DNA from: Bog-473 sp963840435 | GTDB lineage: Bacteria; Actinomycetota; Acidimicrobiia; Acidimicrobiales; RAAP-2 | Direction: 5' to 3' | NCBI GenBank assembly: GCA_963840435.1 | Contig: CAWIYY010000003.1 | Location: forward strand, 744,001 to 808,000 | DNA: 64,000 bases | Shown: piece by piece, positions 24,259 through 32,284 of the stretch | Layout: each line of letters opens with the position of its first letter | How positions within the stretch are numbered: position 1 is the stretch's first letter | Notes under the pieces: generated by a model | What the model saw: only the letters and a program-made list of their open reading frames with translations | What the model was told of the DNA's origin: nothing | The model's database searches: none | Position numbers and translations under genes: made by a program

Positions 24259-25653
24259 TCATTCCGGGGTGGCGGCCACGTCTCCTCTGGCGATGGCGGA
24301 CACCAGCTGGCCATGGTCACGTTCGTTCTGGGCGGCGTAGCGACGGGCGAAGGACACCATCGCCTTGGTGAAGGCCTCGCCCTTCCCCATGTAGGCGTCG
24401 ATGGCCAAGGGATCGCCCGAGCGGGCGTGGGCCCGGGCCAGCGTGGCCCCGCAGGCGGTGGCGAAGCGGGCCAGCCGCGGCGCGATCATCTCGGTGGTCG
24501 GGATGAGCTTCATGTCGCGGTACTGGCGCACGTAGAAGTCACGCCCGTCGAGCGCTCCCCAGCCCACGAAGAGGTCCGTCGCGCTCTGCACCATCCGCTT
24601 GCCGGCCACGACCCGCTCGCCGTGGTTGGCATGGACCGAGGGTCGGAGGTGTTCCTCGTAGACCGAGGGTCCGGCCTGCTTGCATTGGAGGAAGAGCGGG
24701 TCGGCACCCGAACGGCCCTCCAGGAGCACGAGGTACACGAGCATGCCCACGCTGCCCACGCCGACGACCTGGCGCACGGTGTCGGCCTCGATGAAACGGT
24801 CGAACAGCGTGCGCCGGTCCTCTTGGAGGGTCAGTCGATAGCCGGCCAGGAGCACGTCGACGATCTCGTCCTGCTCGTCGTCGGACAGGCGCACCCGCAG
24901 CGGCGGCTCGGTGGAGATGCGCGGGCGGCCGTGCGCCATGGTGGTCAGCTTCGGGAAGGCGCCCCGGCTCGTGCGCTTGCCCTTGCGCTTCTCGATGTAG
25001 ACCTTGACCCGGCCCCGGTCCGCCCGTTCGAAGTAGTCGACGAACTGCGCGACCTCGGTGCCGTCGTACCAGATGTCGAGCTCGTGCATGGCGGCGTAGC
25101 GGCGCATGTGCCGGCGGTAGGAGTCGACCGCGGCGCGCACCGCGGTCTCGGCCCGTCCCGCCTTGAGCCCGTTCTCGCGCGCCGCGACGACGAGGCTGGC
25201 CGCCAAACGAGCGACATCCCACTCGAACGGGCCCGGCAGCGTCTCGTCGAAGTCGCGCAGGTCGAAGTTGAGGTTCCGTTCCGGCGTCGCCCACAGGCCG
25301 AAGTTGAGGACGTGGGCGTCGCCGCAGAGCTGCACCTCGAGGCCGCTGTGCGGGCGCGAGGCCAGGTCGGCGGCCATGACCGCGGCCGCACCCCGATAGA
25401 AGTTCCACGGCGAGCGGGCCATGCGCTGGTGGCGCAGCGGCACGAGCTCGGGCAGCCGGATGGCGTTCTGGGACAGCACGGTCTCGAGCGCGTCGTGCCC
25501 GCGGGCCCGCGCATCCCAGGCGCCGATGGCCGAGCGGGGCGCCCTGGCGCGGGCGGCTCTGCCCCGGGCGCGGCGCTCGGGCTCGGTTGCCGCCAGGTCG
25601 TGACGGGCCACGCCGACGATGGGCGTGATGGTCCGCTCCTCGACGAGCCGCAT
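24259..25653 (-). CDS. DUF2252 family protein
   Basis: 464 aa from the ATG at 25653; an in-frame start at 25671 is possible. DUF2252 hallmarks are seen: RHQRMARSPWNFYRGAAAVM, LCGDAHVLNFGLWATPERNL, NFDLRDFDETLPGPFEWDVA (kinase-like catalytic loop and DFD), then VGVGSVGMLVYLVLLEG and QYRDMKLIP. The GDAHxxNFG and D-x-D pattern resembles aminoglycoside phosphotransferase-like kinases, so phosphoryl transfer is possible. Actinobacterial members have no settled function. It is divergent from lexA, but its own start lies 58 bp from the nearer SOS box. Confidence 0.85.
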   Translation of the reverse strand: MRLVEERTITPIVGVARHDLAATEPERRARGRAARARAPRSAIGAWDARARGHDALETVLSQNAIRLPELVPLRHQRMARSPWNFYRGAAAVMAADLASRPHSGLEVQLCGDAHVLNFGLWATPERNLNFDLRDFDETLPGPFEWDVARLAASLVVAARENGLKAGRAETAVRAAVDSYRRHMRRYAAMHELDIWYDGTEVAQFVDYFERADRGRVKVYIEKRKGKRTSRGAFPKLTTMAHGRPRISTEPPLRVRLSDDEQDEIVDVLLAGYRLTLQEDRRTLFDRFIEADTVRQVVGVGSVGMLVYLVLLEGRSGADPLFLQCKQAGPSVYEEHLRPSVHANHGERVVAGKRMVQSATDLFVGWGALDGRDFYVRQYRDMKLIPTTEMIAPRLARFATACGATLARAHARSGDPLAIDAYMGKGEAFTKAMVSFARRYAAQNERDHGQLVSAIARGDVAATPE

Positions 25654-25710
25654 GCACCCACTTAACCCCACCGGCCGGCGGCCCGCGGCGGGGTCCGGAA
25701 CTCTCCCCGG

Positions 25711-25724
25711 CGAACAGATGTTTG
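25711..25724. promoter_or_regulatory. Imperfect SOS box at lexA (CGAACAGATGTTTG)
   Basis: Matches CGAAC-N4-GTTCG at 9 of 10 positions. It overlaps the proposed lexA -35 (TTGCTT, 25722-25727), so a LexA dimer here would block polymerase. Confidence 0.75.
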
Positions 25725-25750
25725 CTTTGGGCCCCGGACCTGGCTATCTT
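25722..25750 (+). promoter_or_regulatory. lexA promoter
   Basis: TTGCTT (25722-25727), 17-bp spacer, TATCTT (25745-25750). Start expected near 25757, between the two SOS boxes. Confidence 0.55.
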
Positions 25751-25759
25751 GGTCGGTCA

Positions 25760-25773
25760 CGAACGAATGTTCG
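25760..25773. promoter_or_regulatory. SOS box at lexA (CGAACGAATGTTCG)
   Basis: Perfect CGAAC-N4-GTTCG site just downstream of the expected transcription start, 54 bp before the lexA ATG. With the imperfect box upstream it gives LexA two contacts for self-repression. Confidence 0.9.
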
Positions 25774-25827
25774 CCCCCGGGTGGGGGCCCGGCAGAACGC
25801 CGGGGCGGGCAGCAAAAGGAGACGCCG

Positions 25828-26464
25828 ATGGCCGAGGTCCTGAGCGGGAAGCGGCTGCAGATCCTGAACTACATCGCGGACTGCCAGCGGGAGCGGGGCT
25901 ATCCCCCCTCGGTGCGCGAGATCGGCGAGGCGGTCGGGCTGGCCTCCTCGGCCACGGTGCATACGCACCTGGCCGTCCTCCAGCGCGAGGGCTACCTGTC
26001 GCGGGACCCGAGCAAGCCCCGGGCCATCCAGGTCCACTTCGACCAGGACAGCACGACCAGGCTGACGGCGTCCGCCGTGCGCAACGTGCCCCTGGTGGGC
26101 GACGTGGCCGCCGGTACCGGCGTGCTGGCCGAGGAGAACGTCGAGGAGCTGCTCGCCCATGCCCGAGCAGTTCACCGGCTCGGGTCCGTCGTTCATGCTG
26201 CGGGTGCGCGGGGACTCCATGATCGACGCCGGCATCTTCGACGGGGACTACGTCGTGGTGCACCAGCAGCCCGAGGCCGACAACGGCGACGTGGTGGTGG
26301 CCGGCATCAACGACGGCGAGGCCACGGTGAAGACCTTTGCCCGCAAGGAGGGCCGGGTCGTGCTCATGCCGGCCAACGCGGCCTACGAGCCCATGGTGTT
26401 CGACCAGCCCGACCAGGTGACCATCTTCGGCAAGGTGGTCACCGTGGTGCGCCAGCTGAACTAA
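25828..26464 (+). CDS. lexA: SOS repressor LexA (frame broken in the middle)
   Basis: The start is ATG after AAAGGAGACGCCG. Residues 1-70 are the winged helix (GYPPSVREIGEAVGLASSAT); the self-cleavage Ala-Gly is at 95-96 (GDVAAGTG). After about residue 110 the frame must shift. MPEQFTGSGPSFMLRVRGDS carries the catalytic Ser and continues through DGEATVKTFAR (catalytic Lys) to the stop at 26464. One surplus base in GCCC at 26155-26158 explains the break. As written, DNA binding and the protease are separated and no self-cleavage is possible; error is likelier. LexA represses the SOS genes elsewhere in the window. Confidence 0.9.
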
Positions 26465-26486
26465 CGAGGCAACGAGGCGGCCGGCT

Positions 26487-27348
26487 TCACTTGAGCAGGC
26501 GGGAGAGGCGGCGGTCGGCCAGCACCTTGCCGCCCGTCTGGCAGGTCGGGCAGTAGGCCATCTCGTAGGACTCGAACGACACCCGCTCGAGCTTGGTGCC
26601 GCAGGTCGGGCAGGGCTCGCCGAAGCGCCCGTGCACCTTGAAGCGCCCGCCCAGGCTCGACTCGGAGAGTCCACCGGCACGGGCCGCTCGAGCTCGAGCG
26701 CCTCGTCCAGCACCTCGATCGCGGCCGCCAGCAGCGCCTCGCGCTGCTCGGGCTTGAGCGAACCCAGCGAGGCGAACGGCGAGAGCTTGGCCCGCTGCAG
26801 GATGTCGTCGCCCCAGCCGCGCCCGATGCCCGACACCGTGTGCTGGTCGCGCAGGTCGGTCGTCAGGTGGCGCTTGGAGTTGCTGGTCCGGATGAAGGCG
26901 GCGAACTCGTCGCTCCCGGGTTCGGGACCCAGGTCGGCCAGGGGGCCCTCGTCGTCGGGCCCGAGGACCCACCACGAGGCCTTGCGCTGGGTGCCGTACT
27001 CGCGGACCAGGATGCCGATGCCCTCGCCGTCGAGGCCACCGGTGCCCTCGCCGAAGACGAAGCGGGCCACCGCGCCCTGGGCTTCGTCTTCTTCGGCGGG
27101 GTCTCGATGTCGAGCCGGCCCGCCTGGGACAGGTGGAGGACGATGCGGTTCCCGTCGTCGAAGTGCCAGACCAGGTACTTGGCCCGGCGGGTGACCGCCG
27201 TGAGGGTGGCGCCCTTGAGGTCGGCCGGCGAGGGGGCGTAGGTCTTGAGGGACGAGAAGCCCAGCAGGTCGGCCCGGCGCAGGACCAGGCCGGACAGGAC
27301 GGCATCGAGGCGCTCGGAGAGGGCCTGCATCTCGGGCAATTCGGGCAC
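26487..27348 (-). CDS. Fpg/Nei (MutM-like) DNA glycosylase (frame broken twice)
   Basis: The GTG start gives MPELPEMQALSERLDAVLSG, where Pro at position 2 is the catalytic residue exposed after Met removal and PELPE is the family signature. LHLSQAGRLDIETPPKKTKP continues in frame. QGAVARFVFGEGTGGLDGEG to RPVPV lies in a second frame, and LSESSLGGRFKVHGRFG to the zinc finger CPTCGTKLERV...YCPTCQTGG in a third. One missing C near 27078 and one missing G near 26674 restore a single 288-aa protein. It removes oxidised bases such as 8-oxoguanine. The start is 14 bp from a divergent methyltransferase start. Confidence 0.85.
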
Positions 27349-27362
27349 GCCACAATGGTGGC
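27349..27362. promoter_or_regulatory. 14-bp palindromic intergenic with overlapping divergent leaderless promoters
   Basis: GCCACAATGGTGGC is the whole gap between the MutM-like GTG (27348, minus) and the methyltransferase ATG (27363, plus). CACAAT (27351-27356) lies 6 nt before the ATG. CACCAT on the minus strand (27360-27355) lies 6 nt before the GTG. Both keep only the key A2 and T6 of a -10 box. Confidence 0.45.
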
Positions 27363-28157
27363 ATGACCTACACGCACGGACACCACGAATCGGTGCTGCG
27401 CAGCCACACCTGGCGCACGGCCGAGAACTCGTCGGCCTACCTGCTGCCCCACCTGCGTGCCGGTCAGTCCCTGCTCGACGTCGGCTGCGGCCCCGGCACC
27501 ATCACGGCCGACCTGGCCCTGCTGGTGGCGCCGGGCGACGTGGTGGGCTTCGACGCCGCCCCCGAGGTGGTGGCCCAGGCGGCGGCGCATGCGGCGGAGC
27601 TGGGCCTGGAGAACCTGCGCTTCGAGGTGGGCGACCTCTTCGCCCTCCCCTATCCCGACGAGTCCTTCGACGTGGTCCACCTGCACCAGGTGCTCCAGCA
27701 CGTCGGCGAACCCGAGGCCGCGCTGGTCGAGATGCGCCGGGTCCTGCGCCCCGACGGGCTGCTGGCCGCCCGCGACTCGGACTACTCGGCCTTCACCTGG
27801 GCGCCGCGCGACCCGCTGCTCGAGCGCTGGCTCTCGCTCTACCTGGCCGTGACCGAGCGCAACGGGCACGACGCCCGCATCGGCCCGCGCCTGGCCGGCC
27901 TCGCCCGGGCGGCCGGCTTCGACGACGTCGAGGTGTCGAGCTCGACGTGGACCTACGCCGATCCGGAGGCCCGGGACTGGTGGGGCTCGCTGTGGGCCGA
28001 CCGCGTCCGCTACTCGCGCTTCGCCGAGCAGGCGGTCGAGTACGGACTCAGCACGACCGACGAGCTCGAGGAGATCGCCGCGGCCTGGCGCCGCTGGGCC
28101 GACGCACCCGACGGCGTGTTCGTGGTCACCCACGTCGAGATCCTGGCCCGCGGCTAG
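27363..28157 (+). CDS. SAM-dependent methyltransferase (UbiE/type 11 group)
   Basis: 264 aa. SAM motif I is LLDVGCGPGTITADLALLV (about 38-56), followed by the acidic VVGFDAAPEVV, then FEVGDLFALPYPDESFDVVH (motif II) and MRRVLRPDGLLAARDSDYS (motif III). The opening HESVLRSHTWRTAENSSAYL is shared by a group of actinobacterial methyltransferases of unknown substrate. It is divergent from the MutM-like gene with only 14 bp between starts. It is convergent with the EthD-like gene, 23 bp between ends. Confidence 0.88.
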   Translation: MTYTHGHHESVLRSHTWRTAENSSAYLLPHLRAGQSLLDVGCGPGTITADLALLVAPGDVVGFDAAPEVVAQAAAHAAELGLENLRFEVGDLFALPYPDESFDVVHLHQVLQHVGEPEAALVEMRRVLRPDGLLAARDSDYSAFTWAPRDPLLERWLSLYLAVTERNGHDARIGPRLAGLARAAGFDDVEVSSSTWTYADPEARDWWGSLWADRVRYSRFAEQAVEYGLSTTDELEEIAAAWRRWADAPDGVFVVTHVEILARG

Positions 28158-28180
28158 CGCTCGGCCGAGGACGTCGGGCC

Positions 28181-29039
28181 TCATGGGACTGGCCGGCTCC
28201 AGTCGGCCCAGAGCTTGTCGGTGTAGGTGTCGGTCCCGACGATGGTCGGGATGAAGGGCAGCGCGGCCACCACGGTCCCCTTGCCGGCCGCTTCGAGCTG
28301 GCGCCGGTGCTCGGCGATGACCGGCTCCCAGGCCACCTCGGGCGGGGTGTTGAGGAACCAGAGCAGGACGGTGCGGTTGTCCCGGGCCGCCTCGCGGGGC
28401 ACGTCGCCGGGTGCGTCGACCTCGAGGGCGATCGGGGTGAAGGCGGCGACGAGATCGGCGTCGGTCCCGGGCATGAGCGCGGGCAGGTGCTCGTTGCGCA
28501 GCCAGGCCCACAGGTCCTCGTTGGAGACGCCGTCGGCGGCGTCGATGAATTCGGCCACCAGGCCGCGGTAGGGATGATCGAGCGCCAGCTCCACCGGGAC
28601 GCCGTCGGGGTCGCGGCGGTGCTCCCACTTGTAGTGGTAGAGCAACGTGTGCACGTGGTCGCGCTCTTGGAACATGCGGCCGGCCGCGTGCAGCGCGTTG
28701 ACCTGGCGCAGCGCCCAGCGGTTCCAGACGTCGAAGTAGCCGTCGAGCACCCAGTAGAGGGCGACATAGGACCCGCGATCGGGCTCGCCGGTGATGGCGG
28801 AGGGATCGGGGTCGCGCGAGTGCCTTCAGGTCCGAGGTGGCCACCCAGCGCCGGCCGGCGAAGTTGTAGGGACCGACCATGCAGCCCGCGTAGAAGTGGT
28901 CGCGCTCGTACCAGCGGTTGTAGGCCACCTCGTGCCCGCGGTGGGGCTCGACCAGGGTGAGCAAGATGGAGCCGAGCTTGATCGGTTCGGCCTCGGCACC
29001 GATTTCGATGGGGCGTCGCTGCTTTTGTTCCTCTGGCAT
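28181..29039 (-). CDS. EthD-like/dimeric alpha-beta barrel protein, unknown function (frame broken once)
   Basis: From the ATG at 29039: IKLGSILLTLVEPHRGHEVA, NRWYERDHFYAGCMVGPYNF, AGRRWVATSDLK. The rest, HSRDPDPSAITGEPDRGSYV to the stop at 28181, lies in another frame. Deleting one G near 28830 joins them, giving about 285 aa. The N-terminal RDHFYAGCM and the later WLRNEHLPALMPGTDADLVA look like two EthD-type ferredoxin-fold halves, as in small dimeric-barrel oxygenase-like or dehalogenase-associated proteins. No catalytic role can be assigned. Confidence 0.55.
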
Positions 29040-29070
29040 GGAGAGCGAAGCTAACAGCTGGGTCGAAGCG

Positions 29071-29880
29071 TCAGACAGTCCCGGTGGCCACGATGGAGCC
29101 CGTGGGGGCGACCGAGCCGCCGGCGGGTTCGGCCGTGATGCTGAGCTGCATCGGCTGCACCGACCCGGCCATGGTGAAGGTGGCATTCCGGGGCGCCGGG
29201 CCGAGCAGGCCCAGCGAGATGGGCTGGTTGCCCACGATCCCCCACAACTGGTACGTGCTCCCAGACCGCAGCGCGGGCAGGCGGGAGGAAACCAGGAACC
29301 CCCGCCCGTCGGGCACCACCACGAACTCGGCCAGCTGCCGATGCGTGGTGGATTCGAGATGGATCACCTGGTGGCCCGGGGATTGAAGGGCGGTGGCCAC
29401 GACGCCGCTCACCTGGTGGCCGGCCGCCTGCTGGAGGTTCGAGACCTTGTGGTCGGCCTGCACGAGACCGATCCCGAGGACGACGGCCACGGCGGCCGCG
29501 GCCACGGCGAAAGCCCCGACGGTGGCGACGGCGCTGCGCCGGGGCTTGCGCCTTGGCGCCGGGGCAGAGGCCGAGGCCGGGGCCGGGGGGGGCGCGGAAG
29601 GGCGACGGCTCCTGGCCTGTCCAGGTGCGGCATCGGCGGCACCTGCTCCGTCGCCTTCCTGGCGCGTGGGCAGCCGGCTGACGATGCCCGACCACAGTCC
29701 CTCGGGCGGCTCCTCGACCGACGTGCCCAACGCGCCGGCGACCTCGCGCAACCCGTCGAGCTCGGCCCGACAGCGCGGGCACGTGTCGAGGTGCTCCTCG
29801 ACCTCGGTCACCTCGTCGCCGTCGACGGCGTGCAGGGCGTACGCACCCAGCAGCTCGCTGGCCTCCTCGTGCGAGATCAC
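29071..29880 (-). CDS. Anti-sigma factor, RskA type
   Basis: 269 aa. The N-terminal zinc anti-sigma module has HLDTCPRCRAELDGL (HxxxCxxC, about 34-48). An Ala/Pro-rich linker leads to one membrane helix (AVATVGAFAVAAAAVAVVLG, about 137-156). An extracytoplasmic RskA domain follows (VVVPDGRGFLVSSRLPALRS, STYQLWGIVGNQPISLG), ending in a beta-rich EPAGGSVAPTG. It holds the ECF sigma factor until regulated proteolysis. The GTG start overlaps the sigma stop (GTGA), as in most such pairs. The site-2 protease is not nearby, but a rhomboid gene lies at 54.2 kb. Confidence 0.9.
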   Translation of the reverse strand: MISHEEASELLGAYALHAVDGDEVTEVEEHLDTCPRCRAELDGLREVAGALGTSVEEPPEGLWSGIVSRLPTRQEGDGAGAADAAPGQARSRRPSAPPPAPASASAPAPRRKPRRSAVATVGAFAVAAAAVAVVLGIGLVQADHKVSNLQQAAGHQVSGVVATALQSPGHQVIHLESTTHRQLAEFVVVPDGRGFLVSSRLPALRSGSTYQLWGIVGNQPISLGLLGPAPRNATFTMAGSVQPMQLSITAEPAGGSVAPTGSIVATGTV

Positions 29881-30501
29881 GCCTCCGCCCCCCTGACGCC
29901 AGCATCGAGCAGGGCGGTGCGCATGCGACGCATGCCGTTGCGGATCCGGCTCTTGACCGTACCCTCGGGCTGCCCCAGCATCCGCGCCACCTCGCGGTAG
30001 GTGCGCCCGTCGAAGTAGGCGAGCTCGATCACCCGGCGCTCCTCGTCGGGCAAAGATCCCATGGCGGTGGAGACCTGATCGGCGACGGCGAGATCCCAGA
30101 CCTCGTGCTGGAGGTCGTAGGAGGACTGCGCGGTGTCGAAGGCGTCGCGTGCCTCGCGGCGGCGGCGCGAGCTCGACGAACGGATGGCGTCGACGGCCCG
30201 ACCGTGCGACTGGGCCAAGAGGAAGGAGCGCAGCGAGCCCGCGGGCCGGGTCGAAGCGATCGGGCTGGTTCCACAACCGGAGGAAGACCTCCTGGGTGAC
30301 GTCCTCGGCCTCGGTGGCGCTCCCCATCACCCGCTTGGCTAGACCGAAGACGGCCCCGCCGTGGCGCCGGTACACCTCGGCCAGAGCCACCTCGCTGAAG
30401 CGAGCGATGGCGGTGACGAGCTGGGCATCACTGACCTTCTCCAAGTCCGGCATATGGGTGTTCTTCGGCACCGCTCCCACGGTGGATGCGGTACCCCCCA
30501 T
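29877..30501 (-). CDS. ECF sigma factor, SigK-like (frame broken once)
   Basis: Region 2 reads EVALAEVYRRHGGAVFGLAK, RVMGSATEAEDVTQEVFLRL (DAED-like core binding) in the frame from 30501. Region 4 reads MGSLPDEERRVIELAYFDGR and TYREVARMLGQPEGTVKSRI (helix-turn-helix) in another frame. One surplus G near 30240 (GCGGGC) separates them; without it the linker reads DPARGSLRSFLLAQSHGRAV. About 207 aa when repaired. AGGA sits 9 nt before the ATG at 30501; ATG 30453 is an alternative. It should direct polymerase to a small regulon, plausibly the divergent ferritin-like/cupredoxin genes. Confidence 0.85.
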
Positions 30502-30522
30502 CCGGGCGTATCCTGTGGTCCG

Positions 30523-30529
30523 AATAGTA
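30523..30529. promoter_or_regulatory. Overlapping divergent -10 boxes between sigma factor and ferritin-like gene
   Basis: Plus-strand AATAGT (30523-30528) lies 7 nt before the ATG at 30536. Minus-strand TACTAT (complement of 30524-30529) lies 22 nt before the sigma ATG. They share five bases, so the two promoters would compete. Confidence 0.4.
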
Positions 30530-30535
30530 GGCGTT

Positions 30536-31348
30536 ATGCGAACGACTCTTGATTCCTACAAGACCCGGGCGGGGAAGCTGGACCTGGATGGGATCGACTT
30601 CGACGACTTCCGCCTCCACCCCCTGGCGCCCGATGCCCTGCGCACGCTGCGCTACATGCACGACGTCGAGCACCATACGGTCTGCTACCTGCGCGACCTC
30701 CTGCTGACGCCGGCCCACCAGGACCCCGAGATCACTTCGTTCCTCTCCTGTTGGGTCTACGAGGAGATGTGGCACGGCGAGGCCATCGGACGCGTCCTCG
30801 AGGCCCACGGCGAGGAGGCGGGAGCACCGCGGATCGCCCAGTTGCGCCACAAGCGACGCCGGCGCGAGGCCATGACGACGATGAGCACCATCGGCTTGGC
30901 CGCCTTCTCGGGCCGAGCGTTCGTCGCCCTCCACATGACCTGGGGCGCCATCAACGAATGGACAACGCAGGCCGGCTACGCCCGCTTGGCCGAGAAGGCG
31001 GCGCATCCGACCCTGCGCGAGCTCCTGCGGCGCATCATGAAGCAAGAAGGTGGGCACATCGACTTCTACTCGTCAGAGGCGACACGCCGCCTCGAGACCA
31101 GCCGCAAGGCGCGCCGGTTGACCCGCGCCGCATTGAAGCGGTTGTGGCGACCGGTGGGATCCGGTGTCATGCCCACTGACGAAGTCGGATTCCTCGTGCG
31201 CTATCTCTTCGACGGTGAGAAGGGTCGCGAGATGCTCGAGCGCATCGACCGCCGCGTCGACCGGCTGCCGGGACAGGAAAACCTGCACCTGCTCATGCGC
31301 GCCTGCGCGCACACTGCGCACAGTGCGCGCAACGCGCACGCCGCATAG
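30536..31348 (+). CDS. Ferritin-like diiron protein (acyl-ACP-desaturase/R2-like helical bundle)
   Basis: 270 aa. Ligand candidates follow the twin E...ExxH plan: Glu in MHDVEHHTVCYL, EEMWH in CWVYEEMWHGEAIG, Glu in WGAINEWTTQAGY and EGGH in IMKQEGGHIDFYSSEA. These would bind two irons in a four-helix bundle. No export signal is seen, so it should be cytoplasmic. The C-terminal tail CAHTAHSARNAHAA is encoded by a GC palindrome. It is divergent from the sigma/anti-sigma pair and 73 bp ahead of two exported ferritin-like genes. It may be an oxidase or oxygenase; substrate unknown. Confidence 0.7.
   Translation: MRTTLDSYKTRAGKLDLDGIDFDDFRLHPLAPDALRTLRYMHDVEHHTVCYLRDLLLTPAHQDPEITSFLSCWVYEEMWHGEAIGRVLEAHGEEAGAPRIAQLRHKRRRREAMTTMSTIGLAAFSGRAFVALHMTWGAINEWTTQAGYARLAEKAAHPTLRELLRRIMKQEGGHIDFYSSEATRRLETSRKARRLTRAALKRLWRPVGSGVMPTDEVGFLVRYLFDGEKGREMLERIDRRVDRLPGQENLHLLMRACAHTAHSARNAHAA
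31304..31331 (+). repeat. Hairpin-forming palindrome inside the end of the ferritin-like gene
   Basis: TGCGCGCACACTG pairs with CAGTGCGCGCA around the loop CGCA, an 11-bp stem with a 2-nt bulge. It lies 17 bp before the stop codon and might attenuate or stabilise the transcript ahead of the exported genes. Confidence 0.4.
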
Positions 31349-31421
31349 AGCCGACTCGTTTCGACATCCACGTCGCGGACGCCTCCGAACAAGGGGGCAA
31401 TCCACCGACTGAGGAGGTCAC

Positions 31422-32284
31422 ATGGCGGCAGATTCCCGAGCACTCTCCGAGTTGCTCGAAGAATCACAAGACTTACAGGCCGATGCGCTGCGTCCCACGC
31501 GCGACGCACTCGACGAGATCGGTCGACGCGGGGCAGGGTAGCGGGCGAGCACGACGTTGAGGCCAACCGCGCCTTCCACACCGAGCACACTCAGGCCTTG
31601 ACGTCGAGCTTCTCCAAGGCAGCGCTGCTCGGCGCGGCCGGGGGTGCCGCGTTGGTGGGTGTCCTGGCCTCCTCCGCGGCGGCAGCCAGTTCCACCGACG
31701 TCCAGATCCTGCAGACCGCGGCCTCGATCGAGAACCTGGCCGTGGCCACCTACAAGACGGCGCTCACCCTGCCCTATATCGGCGGTTCGGCGGCCAACCC
31801 GGTGGTCACCAAGTTCGCCCAGGTCACCATGGGTCAGCACGCCCAGCATGCCGATGCGTTCAATGGGGCGGCGAGGGCGCTCGGGGGGAAGGCCCAGTCG
31901 AAGCCGGACCCGGCCTTCGTCCCCGTGGTGCACAAAGCCGTGGCCAGCCTCAACGGGGTCAGCGCAACCCAAGGAGCCCTTGGCGTCGTCGGACTGGCCA
32001 TGGAGCTGGAGAACATCGCGGCCGAGACCTACGTCAAGGACACGGTCCTGGCCAAGAAGACGACCAACAAGGCCCTTTTCGCCAGCGTCATGGGGATCGA
32101 GGCCCAGCACGTTTCGGTGCTCCTCGCCGTGCAGGCCCTGCTGATGGCGGGCGCCCCCCAGCTCATCTCCCTGGCCCCGGGCACCGCGGCCGCCTTGCCC
32201 GCCGCGGCGGGAAGCGTCGGCTTCCCCCACGCCTTCTACCCGACCAGCAGCGCCGCCCCGGCGCGGCAAGGAGCCGTCACGTGA
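31422..32284 (+). CDS. Exported ferritin-like domain protein, first of a pair (frame broken once)
   Basis: The ATG at 31422 follows GAGGAGGTCAC and reads MAADSRALSELLEESQDLQA, then DALRPTRDALDEIGRRGAG before a stop. Adding one G to the GGG at about 31537-31539 avoids it and joins EHDVEANRAFHTEHTQALTS. A hydrophobic export segment follows (AALLGAAGGAALVGVLASSA). The mature domain has helix ligands in SIENLAVATYKTAL, MGQHAQHADAFNG, MELENIAAETYV and IEAQHVSVLLAV, a ferritin_2-like diiron bundle. No twin-arginine is visible. About 287 aa. Its end overlaps the second ferritin-like gene start (GTGA). Confidence 0.75.

Noticed and set aside
26487..29186. A single 899-codon minus-strand frame that seems to join the MutM zinc finger with the EthD-like N-terminus
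   Set aside because: Only the two ends match known folds and belong to different genes; the middle crosses a plus-strand methyltransferase in a meaningless frame. It results from indels.
29071..30501. Fusion of ECF sigma factor and anti-sigma factor in one frame
   Set aside because: The linking segment is nonsense; sigma region 4 lies in another frame and overlaps the anti-sigma start by GTGA, so these are two genes with one indel.
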